32,732 nt of DNA. Source: Gammaproteobacteria bacterium (lineage in GTDB: Bacteria > Pseudomonadota > Gammaproteobacteria > Chromatiales > Chromatiaceae). Below, in pieces: positions 1 to 7,633 of this stretch (position 1 is its first letter; the number at the start of each line of letters is the position of its first letter). A model generated the notes under the pieces. That model did no database searches, was not told the DNA's origin, and was given only the letters and a program-made list of their open reading frames with translations. Where the stretch lies: the NCBI GenBank assembly GCA_007135625.1, contig SLIM01000030.1:1-32732 (forward strand), in the 5' to 3' direction. A program made the translations under genes and the position numbers.

Positions 1-212
1 AGTTCCGTCCACCTTGACCGCTCACAGCGAAAGTTCCGCCGTAAGTAGCGGAGTCCTTGGGGCGAAATGCCCTGCTTGGCACTCTCGGACCAGGGTATTG
101 ACCGGAAGGATGACCAAGGCCGTTTTTAACGATCCACTCGGCTCTCAACAGCAAAACCGCGCCCCTGTGGCTACCCGAGCCGAACCCTTTACTGCTATGG
201 AGAGTTTTTTCG
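1..212. other. left-edge non-coding stretch
   Basis: No supported gene. A 92-codon frame opens at 14 but has no ribosome site and a low-complexity composition, and it runs out of frame into the gene that starts at 213. I see no clear sigma-70 promoter. A GGAG at about 200 serves the downstream start. Confidence 0.4.
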
Positions 213-1394
213 ATGAGTCCAGCACCGCGTCAAATCGTCACCCCGCGCCCTACGATGTCGCTAACCATCCCCCAGGGAATGGCCCCGGTTGAGTTCTTCA
301 ACAGTCCGGCCAATCTAAAAAATCTGGCCGAAGAGAATGGCCTCCTGCGGACTACCGATGATCTGTTAATGTACCGCAAGCTGATCGGCCACAGTAGCGA
401 ATTCGATACCTCGCTGATGCTCGACACTTCGCGGCGCATTCTCGACCCGCTCGGACGACCGGTGCGCCGCGATCAGATGAGCCGGGGACAGAAGCGGAGT
501 TGGAACCGCATGACCCAGATTCTCTTCTCCTATATGCTGGAGAAGTACCCCTCTCCCGAAGAGCATCTTATCCTTTGCGGTGAAGCAAGTCTCGACTCTA
601 CGTGGCCGCTCAATAAGCCGGGGGTGCCGAGTATTCGCATGATTCATAACCATTTTATGGCGTTTCCGATGGAGCAGTTGCGGACTGCTGAAGAGGCCGA
701 TCCGAACGATCCTAATCTAACCGATAGCGGCCACCATAGCCTCTTTCTGCGCCACCTGAGCGAGGTTTATCACCAGTTTTTGGAGGTGCTCGACCTGCAG
801 ATTCTTGCCCCCATCTCTAGCGATGAGTGCCGCCTCGGGCTGACTGGCTACCCCCAGGGGCTACCTAGTTGGGTGATTAGTGACGGCCCCGAGCGGTTGC
901 GGGATCAATACTTTTGGTATGAGTATGAGCAGATCCTGCGCGGCTTTCTCGATTTCTATCGCACCTTTTTTCTGCTGGTGGCGAATGGTGAGCCGGTGGT
1001 GCCGCGTGAGGCGAACTTCCCGAACCAGGTCAATAACGTGCTGCTCTCCAACCAAACGTTCCTACGAGTTGCTCGCGATCTGCGCGAAAAGGTGATTCAA
1101 GATCCGCAGTTTGCTAATGAAATCCGCTGGCGACCGGCCTATAAGCAGATTCTCTATCGTGATGATCTGGGCCGTTTGATCGTCACTATTTCGCAAAACT
1201 CGGTGGGTAATGCGATTACTGAGCTACTGGGTATTGTCGTCCGCCGGGTCGAGGATTCCGCTGCCTATGCCGCGATTGAGCCGGGCCTGGTCACCCGTCT
1301 GCTGGAAGCTCGCCAGCGCCTGATCGATGCCAACCTCGGTGAGCCGCTCTCCGCGCCCAGTTGGCCGAATGGGGAGTTTGTGGCGACTCTTTGA
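213..1394 (+). CDS. unrecognised 393-aa protein
   Basis: I do not recognise this protein. It is a soluble-looking 393-residue chain without a signal peptide or membrane segments, rich in charged and aromatic residues. The ATG at 213 is preferred because a GGAGAG lies 9-13 bases upstream. The internal ATG at 255 has no ribosome site. Residues near 145-155 contain an IHNHF stretch that superficially resembles histidine motifs of HIT-like nucleotidyltransferases, and a conserved-looking block FLLVANGEPVVPREANFPNQ follows near residue 255. Both resemblances are weak and I do not assign a function from them. It converges with the minus-strand genes that follow. The length, codon pattern and clean start make it a real gene. 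Confidence 0.75.
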   Translation: MSPAPRQIVTPRPTMSLTIPQGMAPVEFFNSPANLKNLAEENGLLRTTDDLLMYRKLIGHSSEFDTSLMLDTSRRILDPLGRPVRRDQMSRGQKRSWNRMTQILFSYMLEKYPSPEEHLILCGEASLDSTWPLNKPGVPSIRMIHNHFMAFPMEQLRTAEEADPNDPNLTDSGHHSLFLRHLSEVYHQFLEVLDLQILAPISSDECRLGLTGYPQGLPSWVISDGPERLRDQYFWYEYEQILRGFLDFYRTFFLLVANGEPVVPREANFPNQVNNVLLSNQTFLRVARDLREKVIQDPQFANEIRWRPAYKQILYRDDLGRLIVTISQNSVGNAITELLGIVVRRVEDSAAYAAIEPGLVTRLLEARQRLIDANLGEPLSAPSWPNGEFVATL

Positions 1395-1422
1395 GAATGG
1401 CTACAGTTTTTTAGCCGCTTCT

Positions 1423-1447
1423 GTTGGGGTTCCTGCGTCACCCCAAC
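1423..1447. terminator. 8-bp inverted repeat after the 393-aa gene
   Basis: GTTGGGGT and ACCCCAAC form a perfect 8-bp stem with a 9-base loop, 28 bases past the stop of the 393-aa gene and overlapping the stop of the minus-strand small frame. No T-run follows, so this is a terminator-like hairpin rather than a canonical intrinsic terminator. Confidence 0.4.
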
Positions 1448-1635
1448 CTGCGGGCTGATTTCCTTTGGCGTTCTAGCATGGCTTCTGTACGTTTACGCCA
1501 AAAGTCTAATTGCTCTTGTAATGACATGCCAGCCACTAATTGAGCAACGTGTGTAGCGCGGGAGGTGCGGAACGTGGGTATTTCCGTTGCTTGGGAGGAT
1601 ATACGAGAGATTCTTTTTTGCAAGCGTTTTTTCAA
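1438..1635 (-). CDS. possible small basic protein (65 aa)
   Basis: This is a short frame starting with TTG at 1635; an in-frame stop lies four codons upstream, so it cannot start much earlier. The C-terminal half, MSLQEQLDFWRKRTEAMLE, looks like a real amphipathic helix with charged and aromatic residues in coding-like order. The N-terminal third is unusually basic. The ribosome site is poor (GAGG only three bases from TTG), and an alternative ATG at 1527 would leave just 29 residues. It may be a genuine small protein or the remnant of a larger gene. Confidence 0.4.
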   Translation of the reverse strand: MKKRLQKRISRISSQATEIPTFRTSRATHVAQLVAGMSLQEQLDFWRKRTEAMLERQRKSARRLG

Positions 1636-1660
1636 GACCTCAACCTACCCGTCTATTCGT

Positions 1661-2056
1661 CTATCCGTCAATATGTTCAATATAGTAGGGACGATCCTCC
1701 ATCACCAGGGTCACGCCGCTCGCTTGTAGGCGCAGGCGCTGCTCACTCCCTTCGAAGCGCAGGTTGCAGTGGGCGCGTCCTCTGCTCTCCAGCGGAATTG
1801 GGATCATGTCGCGGTAGGTGTAGATATTTTCCCCAACGTCACCGCCACTACAGACCAGCGGGCCGGGGGGTGGCAGCTCTTCCACTTCGGGGTCGCTGAA
1901 GATCAGGCTGCCGCTCTGGTGCCAGCGGCTCTGCTGCTTGGCTCCGCTCTGGGTCTGTATCAGGTAGGCGCGGGCGAAGCGCAGGGTGAGGGTCTCGCCG
2001 CTCTGCTCAATGCCGGCGATTTCACAGCCGGGCAGCTCGATGTAACTTCCATCCAC
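1661..2056 (-). CDS. hypothetical protein, 131 aa
   Basis: Function unknown. The start is GTG at 2056, supported by AGGAG eight bases upstream. The protein alternates short hydrophobic and polar segments (for example LRFARAYLI and CNLRFEGSEQRLRLQASGVTLVME), which suggests an all-beta fold. It has two cysteines and no signal peptide. It lies downstream of dcd on the same strand, but a long CT-rich tract separates the two, so a shared transcript is uncertain. The AGGAG-GTG start and codon pattern support it as a real gene. Confidence 0.65.
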   Translation of the reverse strand: MDGSYIELPGCEIAGIEQSGETLTLRFARAYLIQTQSGAKQQSRWHQSGSLIFSDPEVEELPPPGPLVCSGGDVGENIYTYRDMIPIPLESRGRAHCNLRFEGSEQRLRLQASGVTLVMEDRPYYIEHIDG

Positions 2057-2140
2057 GTTATTTTGCTCCTGGTTGGTGGTGCTATAGGCGTAAAAGAGAA
2101 GCAGTAAAGATCGGCAGTAGCGCAGACGGTACGCGGCATA

Positions 2141-2228
2141 CCCTCCCTCTCTCCTCCCTCTCTCTCCTCTCTCTCTCTCCTCTCCCCTCTCTCCCCTCTC
2201 TCCTCTCTCTCCTCTCTCTCCTCTACTC
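2141..2228. repeat. CT-rich (polypyrimidine) microsatellite
   Basis: Nearly 90 bases of almost pure pyrimidine on the plus strand, built from irregular CTCTCTCC and CTCCCT units. It fills the gap between dcd and the 131-aa gene. Mirror-symmetric polypyrimidine of this kind can form triplex DNA and is prone to slippage. A related tract occurs at 27770-27836. Confidence 0.85.
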
Positions 2229-2236
2229 CATAGGCC

Positions 2237-2803
2237 TTATGGCCGGGGTAAAGTAACTCCGGTCTGCCCTTGGTATTTGCCGCCTCGGTCGCGGTAGGAG
2301 GATTCGCAAACTTCGTCGGACTCCAGAAAGAGGATCTGGGCGACCCCTTCGTTGGCGTAGATGCGGGCGGGTAGCGGAGTGGTGTTGGAGAACTCCAGGG
2401 TGACGTGGCCCTCCCATTCGGGTTCGAGGGGGGTGACGTTGACGATAATCCCGCATCTTGCATAGGTCGATTTGCCGAGACAGATGGTGAGTACAGAGCG
2501 GGGAATCCGAAAATACTCAATGGTGCGGGCCAGGGCAAAGGAGTTGGGTGGGATGATGCAGAGATCCGATTGGAGATCCACAAAGCTGTTTTGGTCGAAG
2601 TTCTTTGGATCGACAATTGCGTGGTTGATGTTGGTGAAGATTTTGAATTCGTCGGCGCAGCGCACGTCGTAGCCGTAGCTGGAGGTGCCGTAGGAGATCA
2701 CCCGTTGCCCCTGGTAGTCGCGCACCTGCTGCGGTTCAAAGGGTTCGATCATGCGGTGCTGTTTGGCCATCTGCCGAATCCAGCGGTCGGATTTGATGCT
2801 CAC
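2237..2803 (-). CDS. dcd: dCTP deaminase
   Basis: Deaminates dCTP to dUTP, feeding dTMP synthesis. The 188-residue chain matches the usual length of proteobacterial Dcd. Visible family hallmarks are SSYGYDVRC near residue 41, the [17 protein letters not shown] segment near 90, [10 protein letters not shown] near 110, and the catalytic region [17 protein letters not shown] near 124-140, which holds the active-site glutamate. GTG at 2803 is chosen because GGGAG lies seven bases upstream. It follows the dsr operon on the same strand but is separated by about 230 bases with palindromes, so it is probably transcribed separately. It occupies the place where dsrN would follow dsrP in Allochromatium. 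Confidence 0.95.
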   Translation of the reverse strand: MSIKSDRWIRQMAKQHRMIEPFEPQQVRDYQGQRVISYGTSSYGYDVRCADEFKIFTNINHAIVDPKNFDQNSFVDLQSDLCIIPPNSFALARTIEYFRIPRSVLTICLGKSTYARCGIIVNVTPLEPEWEGHVTLEFSNTTPLPARIYANEGVAQILFLESDEVCESSYRDRGGKYQGQTGVTLPRP

Positions 2804-2969
2804 GTTGTTGCTCCCTTTTTCATGATATCACCGACTTTCCGCACCTTGCCCTTATAACCCACTGATCCGAATAAATGATTATGTTTTTCTAGAGTCATAC
2901 TACAAGGAGATACCTCTTTTGGATCAGCGTGTTGCACGGGGGGTGCGGAATGTAGGATATAAAGCAGAA

Positions 2970-3039
2970 GACGGCCTGAAGGCCGTCCTACTGCTGCTAC
3001 AGCAGAAAAGACGACCCGCAGGCCGTCCCACATCGGGTC
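2970..3039. terminator. cluster of three palindromes after dsrP
   Basis: Three hairpins lie at the end of the dsr operon. GACGGCCTGAAGGCCGTC (2970-2987) is a perfect 8-bp stem with a 2-base loop. CTGCTG/CAGCAG (2991-3005) is a 6-bp stem. GACCCG (3013-3018) pairs with CGGGTC (3034-3039), overlapping the dsrP stop. The half-site AGGCCGTCCYAC occurs twice (from 2980 and from 3020), which suggests a duplicated repeat element. There is no long T-run, so it may stop transcription through a factor or protect the mRNA end. Confidence 0.55.
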
Positions 3040-4249
3040 AACTCTTGGCCGGAGCCTCATCCTCAAGGGTGTCGGGGAGTACCTTGAGCATCCGCGAAGC
3101 GATGGCGACCATCATCATAGAGACCGTCACTCCGGCAACTCCGAGGGCAAACTCGGCGAAGGTTGGGACGTAGCGGGCAATTTGACCATCCATCATGCTG
3201 CTTTCGAGGACATCTTTGCCCGGGAAGAGGTTCATCGGGTAGGCCTGCCCGCCGATAAGAAGGATATAGATCAGGGCAAAACCGCCGATCAGGGTACCTA
3301 CAGCGGCGACGAGTACCGCAGTGCGTGACTTCTCGAAGGCGGGGGAGTAGATCAAAAAGAGCGGCACGATGGTGCCGAGGATCAGGTAGCCAAACCAAAA
3401 AAGCAGCGGATAGATACCGCCACTGACCAGGAAGAAGCTCGACAGGTCGGCGTGGCGGGCGGCGTAGAGGTTGGTCAGGTGGTAGACGGCGACGAAGTAG
3501 AAGACACCGCCGATAAAGACCCCGAGCAGGTTCTTGAGCTTGGCGATGCGCAGGTCGCCGATGCTGCGCTCGGCCCACCAGTAGGCGGCCATGAGGGCGA
3601 CGATGAAGAAGGCCAGGCCATAGGCGAAGGACATGACGATAAACATCGGGGCGAGAATTGCCGCATCATACGCCTCACGCGCAACTAGGAAACCGAAGAT
3701 GGAGCCGGTACCGGTGGTGAGGATGAGTCGCCAGAAGAAGGCAGCAAAACCGAGCGGTTTGTAGTAGTGGTTTACGCTGCGATCCATCATGCTCCACAGG
3801 TAGGCTCCGACAATGGCGAAGAAGCCGGTGTAGAGGATAATGTTCCAGGCAAAGATCGACTTGAAGTTGTAGGTGGTCATTGCCACGATCAGGCGATCCG
3901 GGCGACCGAGATCGAGCAGCAGCACCATCAGTCCACCCGCCAGCAGGCCAATCGCCAGCAGCGCCGAGAAGCGCCCCAGCGGTTTGTACATCGGCCCGCC
4001 GAAAACCGAGCCGATGGAGGCGACATTGAGGGCACCGGAGGCGGCGACAATTAAGAAAATAGCGAAGACATGGGGGATACCCCACACCACATGGTTGGTC
4101 ATGCCGGTGACCCAGTGACCGTTATGCTCCATGTAGAAGGCGGAGAGCAGGCCGATCAGCACGACACCGGCCATTGCGCCGAGACCGAACCAGTAGCGCC
4201 GGGGGTCGCACCACAACTCGCGATAATGCAATCTATACATCGAATTCAT
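3038..4249 (-). CDS. dsrP: DsrP, NrfD-like membrane quinone-reactive subunit
   Basis: Integral membrane subunit of the DsrMKJOP complex, exchanging electrons with quinone through the membrane. At 403 residues with about ten hydrophobic helices it fits the NrfD/PsrC family; LLLDLGRPDRLIVAMTTYN near residue 110 is the typical NrfD loop. AGAGG upstream supports the ATG at 4249, and the gene starts 12 bases after the dsrO stop, so the two are surely cotranscribed. It is the last dsr gene here: dsrN, dsrR and dsrS, which follow it in Allochromatium vinosum, are absent from the window. Confidence 0.96.
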   Translation of the reverse strand: MNSMYRLHYRELWCDPRRYWFGLGAMAGVVLIGLLSAFYMEHNGHWVTGMTNHVVWGIPHVFAIFLIVAASGALNVASIGSVFGGPMYKPLGRFSALLAIGLLAGGLMVLLLDLGRPDRLIVAMTTYNFKSIFAWNIILYTGFFAIVGAYLWSMMDRSVNHYYKPLGFAAFFWRLILTTGTGSIFGFLVAREAYDAAILAPMFIVMSFAYGLAFFIVALMAAYWWAERSIGDLRIAKLKNLLGVFIGGVFYFVAVYHLTNLYAARHADLSSFFLVSGGIYPLLFWFGYLILGTIVPLFLIYSPAFEKSRTAVLVAAVGTLIGGFALIYILLIGGQAYPMNLFPGKDVLESSMMDGQIARYVPTFAEFALGVAGVTVSMMMVAIASRMLKVLPDTLEDEAPAKS

Positions 4250-4261
4250 GCCTCTTTACGA

Positions 4262-5089
4262 TCAGATGTTGGTGTAACGAACGCCGGTGTTGAGTTCCAG
4301 GTCGGCCCGAATCTGACGGCTGGTCTGTTCTGCCAGCGCCTTGGCGAGGGCACTTTCGGGATCCTTCAGGTCGCCAAACAGAATGGCGTGGTGTCCGGCA
4401 GCGGCGCAGGCATCCTGGCAGGCGGTGGTAACTTCGCCGCCTTGATCCCGGTCGATGCGATGTGCGCAGAGGTTGCAAGACTCCACACAGCCGATGCCAC
4501 GAGGGGCGTGGGAGCGCTGCTCTGCGACGTGCTGGTGGATAAAGGAGCGGGCCTTGTAGGGACAGGCCATCATGCAGTAGCGGCAGCCGATGCAGATGTG
4601 ACGATCCACCATGACGATGCCGTCGGCCCGTTTGAAGGAGGCGCCGGTGGGGCAGACATCGCAACAGGGGGGCTTTTCGCAGTGTTGGCACATAATCGGC
4701 AGGTTGGTGACTACCCCGGTCTGCTGGTCTTGCAGTTTGACTTTGCGAATCCACTGCGGGCGCTGCTGCTCCCACAGATGGTCTGGGTTACGCTTGGGTT
4801 GTACCACCAGGTCGATACCGTTTTCCGTTTCGCAGGCCTCAACGCAGGCGGTGCAACCACTGGCGCACTTGTCGGTGTCGATGAGCATTCCCCAGCGTTG
4901 ATTAGAGGTTACGTCTCCGCTGCCGGTCGCCTTGGCCACCGTTATCAGTAGTCCAGGTGCGACCACTGCCGCGCCCGCTGCGATGACGGTGTTGCGCAGA
5001 AAGGCTCGCCGTTGCTGCTGCTCCAGCGCTGGCTCGACGCAAACCGAATCTACGCCATGAGCACTGGATTTGTTCAGGTCATCACTCAT
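4262..5089 (-). CDS. dsrO: DsrO, periplasmic ferredoxin-like iron-sulfur subunit
   Basis: Electron-transfer subunit of DsrMKJOP that wires the DsrJ haems to DsrP on the outer face of the membrane. It is 275 residues long. A twin-arginine signal is visible (RRAFLRN at residues 27-33 followed by a hydrophobic stretch), so it is folded with its clusters before Tat export. Four cysteine groups follow, of the DMSO-reductase B type: CASGCTACVEAC, CQHCEKPPCCDVC, CIGCRYCMMAC, and CNLCAH with ACQDAC. The start lies only three bases after the dsrJ stop, indicating tight translational coupling. Confidence 0.97.
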   Translation of the reverse strand: MSDDLNKSSAHGVDSVCVEPALEQQQRRAFLRNTVIAAGAAVVAPGLLITVAKATGSGDVTSNQRWGMLIDTDKCASGCTACVEACETENGIDLVVQPKRNPDHLWEQQRPQWIRKVKLQDQQTGVVTNLPIMCQHCEKPPCCDVCPTGASFKRADGIVMVDRHICIGCRYCMMACPYKARSFIHQHVAEQRSHAPRGIGCVESCNLCAHRIDRDQGGEVTTACQDACAAAGHHAILFGDLKDPESALAKALAEQTSRQIRADLELNTGVRYTNI

Positions 5090-5092
5090 TGT

Positions 5093-5494
5093 TTATCTCT
5101 CCTCCGGTACCTGGCTATGGCACTGGAAGCAGTTGATGCGAATCCCGGTATAGGTGTGACAACTGGCGCAGAACTGCCCTTTGTCACTGACCGGGATAGG
5201 GGTGCCGCTGGCTTCGCGTCCGGCGTGGCAATCAATACAGCCAACCAGGCTGTGATTGATGCTCCGATTGCCGCGTTGCACCGCACGATCCCGGTCATGG
5301 TTAAGGTAGCGCATGTGGTTGCGACGCATGTCGTTGGGATCGCCGACACAGGAGCTACCCGGCGCTAACGCCTTGGAGCCGGGGGAGAGGGAGCCGACGG
5401 CAAACGCCGTGCCGCTGGTGAGGGCGGCGAGAGCCATCCCTACGACCAGCAGGCCCGCGATGCGCCGGAGACCGGTTGCTACACACATCGCCAT
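5093..5494 (-). CDS. dsrJ: DsrJ, triheme cytochrome c
   Basis: Periplasmic, membrane-anchored triheme cytochrome of DsrMKJOP. The frame is open upstream, but the ATG at 5494 is the right start: it has AGGGG just ahead and follows the dsrL stop by seven bases. The protein is then 133 residues. One N-terminal hydrophobic segment (residues 12-32) serves as signal or anchor. Three CxxCH haem sites are seen at 86-90, 109-113 and 122-126. Cys49 stands where Allochromatium DsrJ has the conserved cysteine that ligates one haem with unusual His/Cys coordination, so that feature appears kept. It is embedded between dsrL and dsrO. Confidence 0.95.
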   Translation of the reverse strand: MAMCVATGLRRIAGLLVVGMALAALTSGTAFAVGSLSPGSKALAPGSSCVGDPNDMRRNHMRYLNHDRDRAVQRGNRSINHSLVGCIDCHAGREASGTPIPVSDKGQFCASCHTYTGIRINCFQCHSQVPEER

Positions 5495-5501
5495 GCCCCT
5501 T

Positions 5502-7457
5502 TTACTCGCCCAGGCCCATCTGAATGTAGCCGGTGGGGCAGACATCGTGGCAGATGTGGCAGCCGATACAGCGGCTGTAGTCGGTGTCGACGTAGCGCCC
5601 GGTGGTGTTCTGCCCCTTTTTGACCCGGAATACCGCATCCTGGGGACAGAAGATCACGCAGTTGTCGCACTCAAAGCACATTCCGCACGACATGCAGCGC
5701 TTCGCCTCGGCGATGGTCTGCTCCTCGCCAAGCGGTTGCAGCCGCTCGTGAAAGTGGCCAAGTACCTCTTCAGCGGTCGGTACCTCTTCGCTGCGAATGT
5801 TGCGCGGGGTATATTTGAAGTGACCAAGAAAGAGGTCTTTGTGGGAGATGACCTCTGACTTGGAGCGGTCTTCAAAGTTATGCACTGCATATTTGGCACT
5901 GGCGGTGCCGCGCAGGTCGCCCTGGGCGGCATCGAAGTCTTCCGGTTGCAGCCCTGCCTCACGCAGCTTGTCGAGCAGGCTGAAGTGGTGGACATCGACC
6001 TTGGGACGCTTGCCCAGCTCCTGCCCCTGGAGGTATTGATCGACGCTCTCGGCACAGATCGAGGCCTGGCCGATGGCGGTGGTGAGGAGGTGGGGGCGGA
6101 TGATGTCGCCGATGACGAAGTGGCCCGGCTTGCCAGGTACTTGGTAGTACTTGTCGGAGTCGATCATGCCGCGACCGTTGTTCAGCGCGTCGAGGCCGTC
6201 GAGATCTCCCGATTGACCAATTGCGGCGACGATCAGATCGGCCTCAATCACCCGCTCGGTGCCGGCGATCTGAATCGGCTTCATCCCTTCCATGGTGCAG
6301 TTGCAGACCTTCAGGCCGGTGGCGCGGCCATCGGCTCCGAGAATCACCTCCAGCGGCATCACTCCATCGAGAATGGTAACCCCCTCTTGCAGGGCATCGC
6401 TAATCTCATGCTCAGAGGCAAACATCTTATCGCGCACGAAGAGCGAGGTCAATGTTACGTCGGCCCCTTGGGCGGCGGCGGTAACGGCGGAGTCGTGGGC
6501 GACATAGCCATCGACAATCGCGCTCTCTGGCCGTTCGCTGGGGTTGACATGTTCGATGTGGCCGAGGCGGCGGGCGACCGAAACCACGTCAATCGAGGTG
6601 TCACCACCACCGATACAGACCACCCGCTTGGCAGTGACCTTCATACGCTCTTCGTTAAAGGCCTTGAGGAAGGCGACACCACCGACGCAGTTGGGGGTAC
6701 CTTCCCAGCCGGGAACCGGCAGGCCACGGGCGTTCTGGCAGCCGACCGCCCAGATCACCGCGTCAAACTCTTTCTCTACCTGCTCCATCGGAACATCTTT
6801 GCCGACCCGGGTCTTGAGGCGGGTCTCCACGCCCATGTCGATAATGCGCTGACACTCCGCCTCCAGCTTGTCACGCGGAATACGGTAGCCGGGGATACCG
6901 TAACGCATCATTCCGCCGAGTCCTTCGTTGGCCTCAAACAGGGTGACGGCGTGGCCCATGCGGCGCAGTTGGTAGGCGGCGGCCATGCCCCCCGGTCCCG
7001 CTCCGACAATCGCGACCTTTTTGCCGCTGTCGGGACCCGACTCGTACTTGAGACCATGCTCAATGGCGTAGTCGCCAAGGTACTGCTCGACTGAATTGAT
7101 GCCGACGAAGTCTTCCACTTCGTTGCGGTTGCAGCCGTCCTGACAGGGGGCGGGACAGACTCGGCCCATCATTGAGGGGAAGGGGTTGGAGTCGGTGGCA
7201 CGGCGGAAAGCGTACTCCTGCCAGCTCATCTCACCCGCCGGTTTCTCTTGGCCGCGCACAATCGCCAGCCAACCACGGATGTCGTGGCCGGAGGGACAGC
7301 TCCCTTGGCACGGAGGGGTTTTGTGAATGTAGGTGGGACATTTGTGGGAGGTGTCCTGGACGAAAATCTGTTCATCCCAACCATCCCACTCGCTGGTGCC
7401 ATCTTCGTAACGGCGGAAGTTCAGGTTTTGATTCACGTGTTCACTGGGAGTCGCCAT
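5502..7457 (-). CDS. dsrL: DsrL, NAD(P)H:acceptor iron-sulfur flavoprotein
   Basis: Cytoplasmic partner of DsrAB in oxidative sulfur metabolism; DsrL takes electrons from sulfite formation and reduces NAD(P)+. It is 651 residues long. An N-terminal GltD-like cysteine region (residues 40-54 and 101-109) precedes an FAD-binding GAGPGG at 152-157 and a second nucleotide fold with GGGDTSID at 283-290. The C-terminus carries two 4Fe-4S sites, CMSCGMCFECDNC from residue 588 and CIGCHICHDVCP near 630-641. GAGGAGA upstream supports the ATG at 7457. DsrL is typical of the oxidising, not the sulfite-reducing, pathway. A 176-base gap separates it from dsrK. Confidence 0.97.
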   Translation of the reverse strand: MATPSEHVNQNLNFRRYEDGTSEWDGWDEQIFVQDTSHKCPTYIHKTPPCQGSCPSGHDIRGWLAIVRGQEKPAGEMSWQEYAFRRATDSNPFPSMMGRVCPAPCQDGCNRNEVEDFVGINSVEQYLGDYAIEHGLKYESGPDSGKKVAIVGAGPGGMAAAYQLRRMGHAVTLFEANEGLGGMMRYGIPGYRIPRDKLEAECQRIIDMGVETRLKTRVGKDVPMEQVEKEFDAVIWAVGCQNARGLPVPGWEGTPNCVGGVAFLKAFNEERMKVTAKRVVCIGGGDTSIDVVSVARRLGHIEHVNPSERPESAIVDGYVAHDSAVTAAAQGADVTLTSLFVRDKMFASEHEISDALQEGVTILDGVMPLEVILGADGRATGLKVCNCTMEGMKPIQIAGTERVIEADLIVAAIGQSGDLDGLDALNNGRGMIDSDKYYQVPGKPGHFVIGDIIRPHLLTTAIGQASICAESVDQYLQGQELGKRPKVDVHHFSLLDKLREAGLQPEDFDAAQGDLRGTASAKYAVHNFEDRSKSEVISHKDLFLGHFKYTPRNIRSEEVPTAEEVLGHFHERLQPLGEEQTIAEAKRCMSCGMCFECDNCVIFCPQDAVFRVKKGQNTTGRYVDTDYSRCIGCHICHDVCPTGYIQMGLGE

Positions 7458-7469
7458 GCTCTTGTCTCC

Positions 7470-7580
7470 TCAACCGTAGGTAGTCGTTAACGTTCGGCGC
7501 ACGATAAGATCGCCGCCAAATAGATTCAGTTCATGCCGGGAGGATTCCCGACCCAAGCGCTTGCGGTCGCGGATGATCAC
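7470..7580 (-). CDS. candidate 36-aa small ORF in the dsrK-dsrL gap
   Basis: The gap between dsrK and dsrL holds a frame starting with GTG at 7580, with GGAG eight bases ahead. It codes for 36 residues, beginning MIIRDRKRLGRESSRHELNL. Its TGA falls inside the ribosome-binding region of dsrL, so translating it could couple to dsrL. The same frame stays open upstream to the dsrK end without a usable start. The peptide is basic and not recognised. It may also be chance in a GC-rich gap. Confidence 0.25.
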   Translation of the reverse strand: MIIRDRKRLGRESSRHELNLFGGDLIVRRTLTTTYG

Positions 7581-7633
7581 GATGGCGACTCCAAAGGGGT
7601 AGCCGCTGCGCTGATCACCCGTGACGTTCCGCC

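Noticed and set aside
1960-2616. 218-codon minus-strand frame through dcd and the CT tract
   Set aside because: Its Glu/Arg-rich part is simply the translated CT repeat and the rest is dcd in another frame.
4070-4951. 293-codon plus-strand frame opposite dsrO and dsrP
   Set aside because: It overlaps two certain genes on the other strand and shows no domain.
5880-7094. 404-codon plus-strand frame opposite dsrL
   Set aside because: It lies wholly inside dsrL on the other strand, has no ribosome site and has shadow-like composition (Gly/Asp/Val/Leu-rich). dsrL is beyond doubt.
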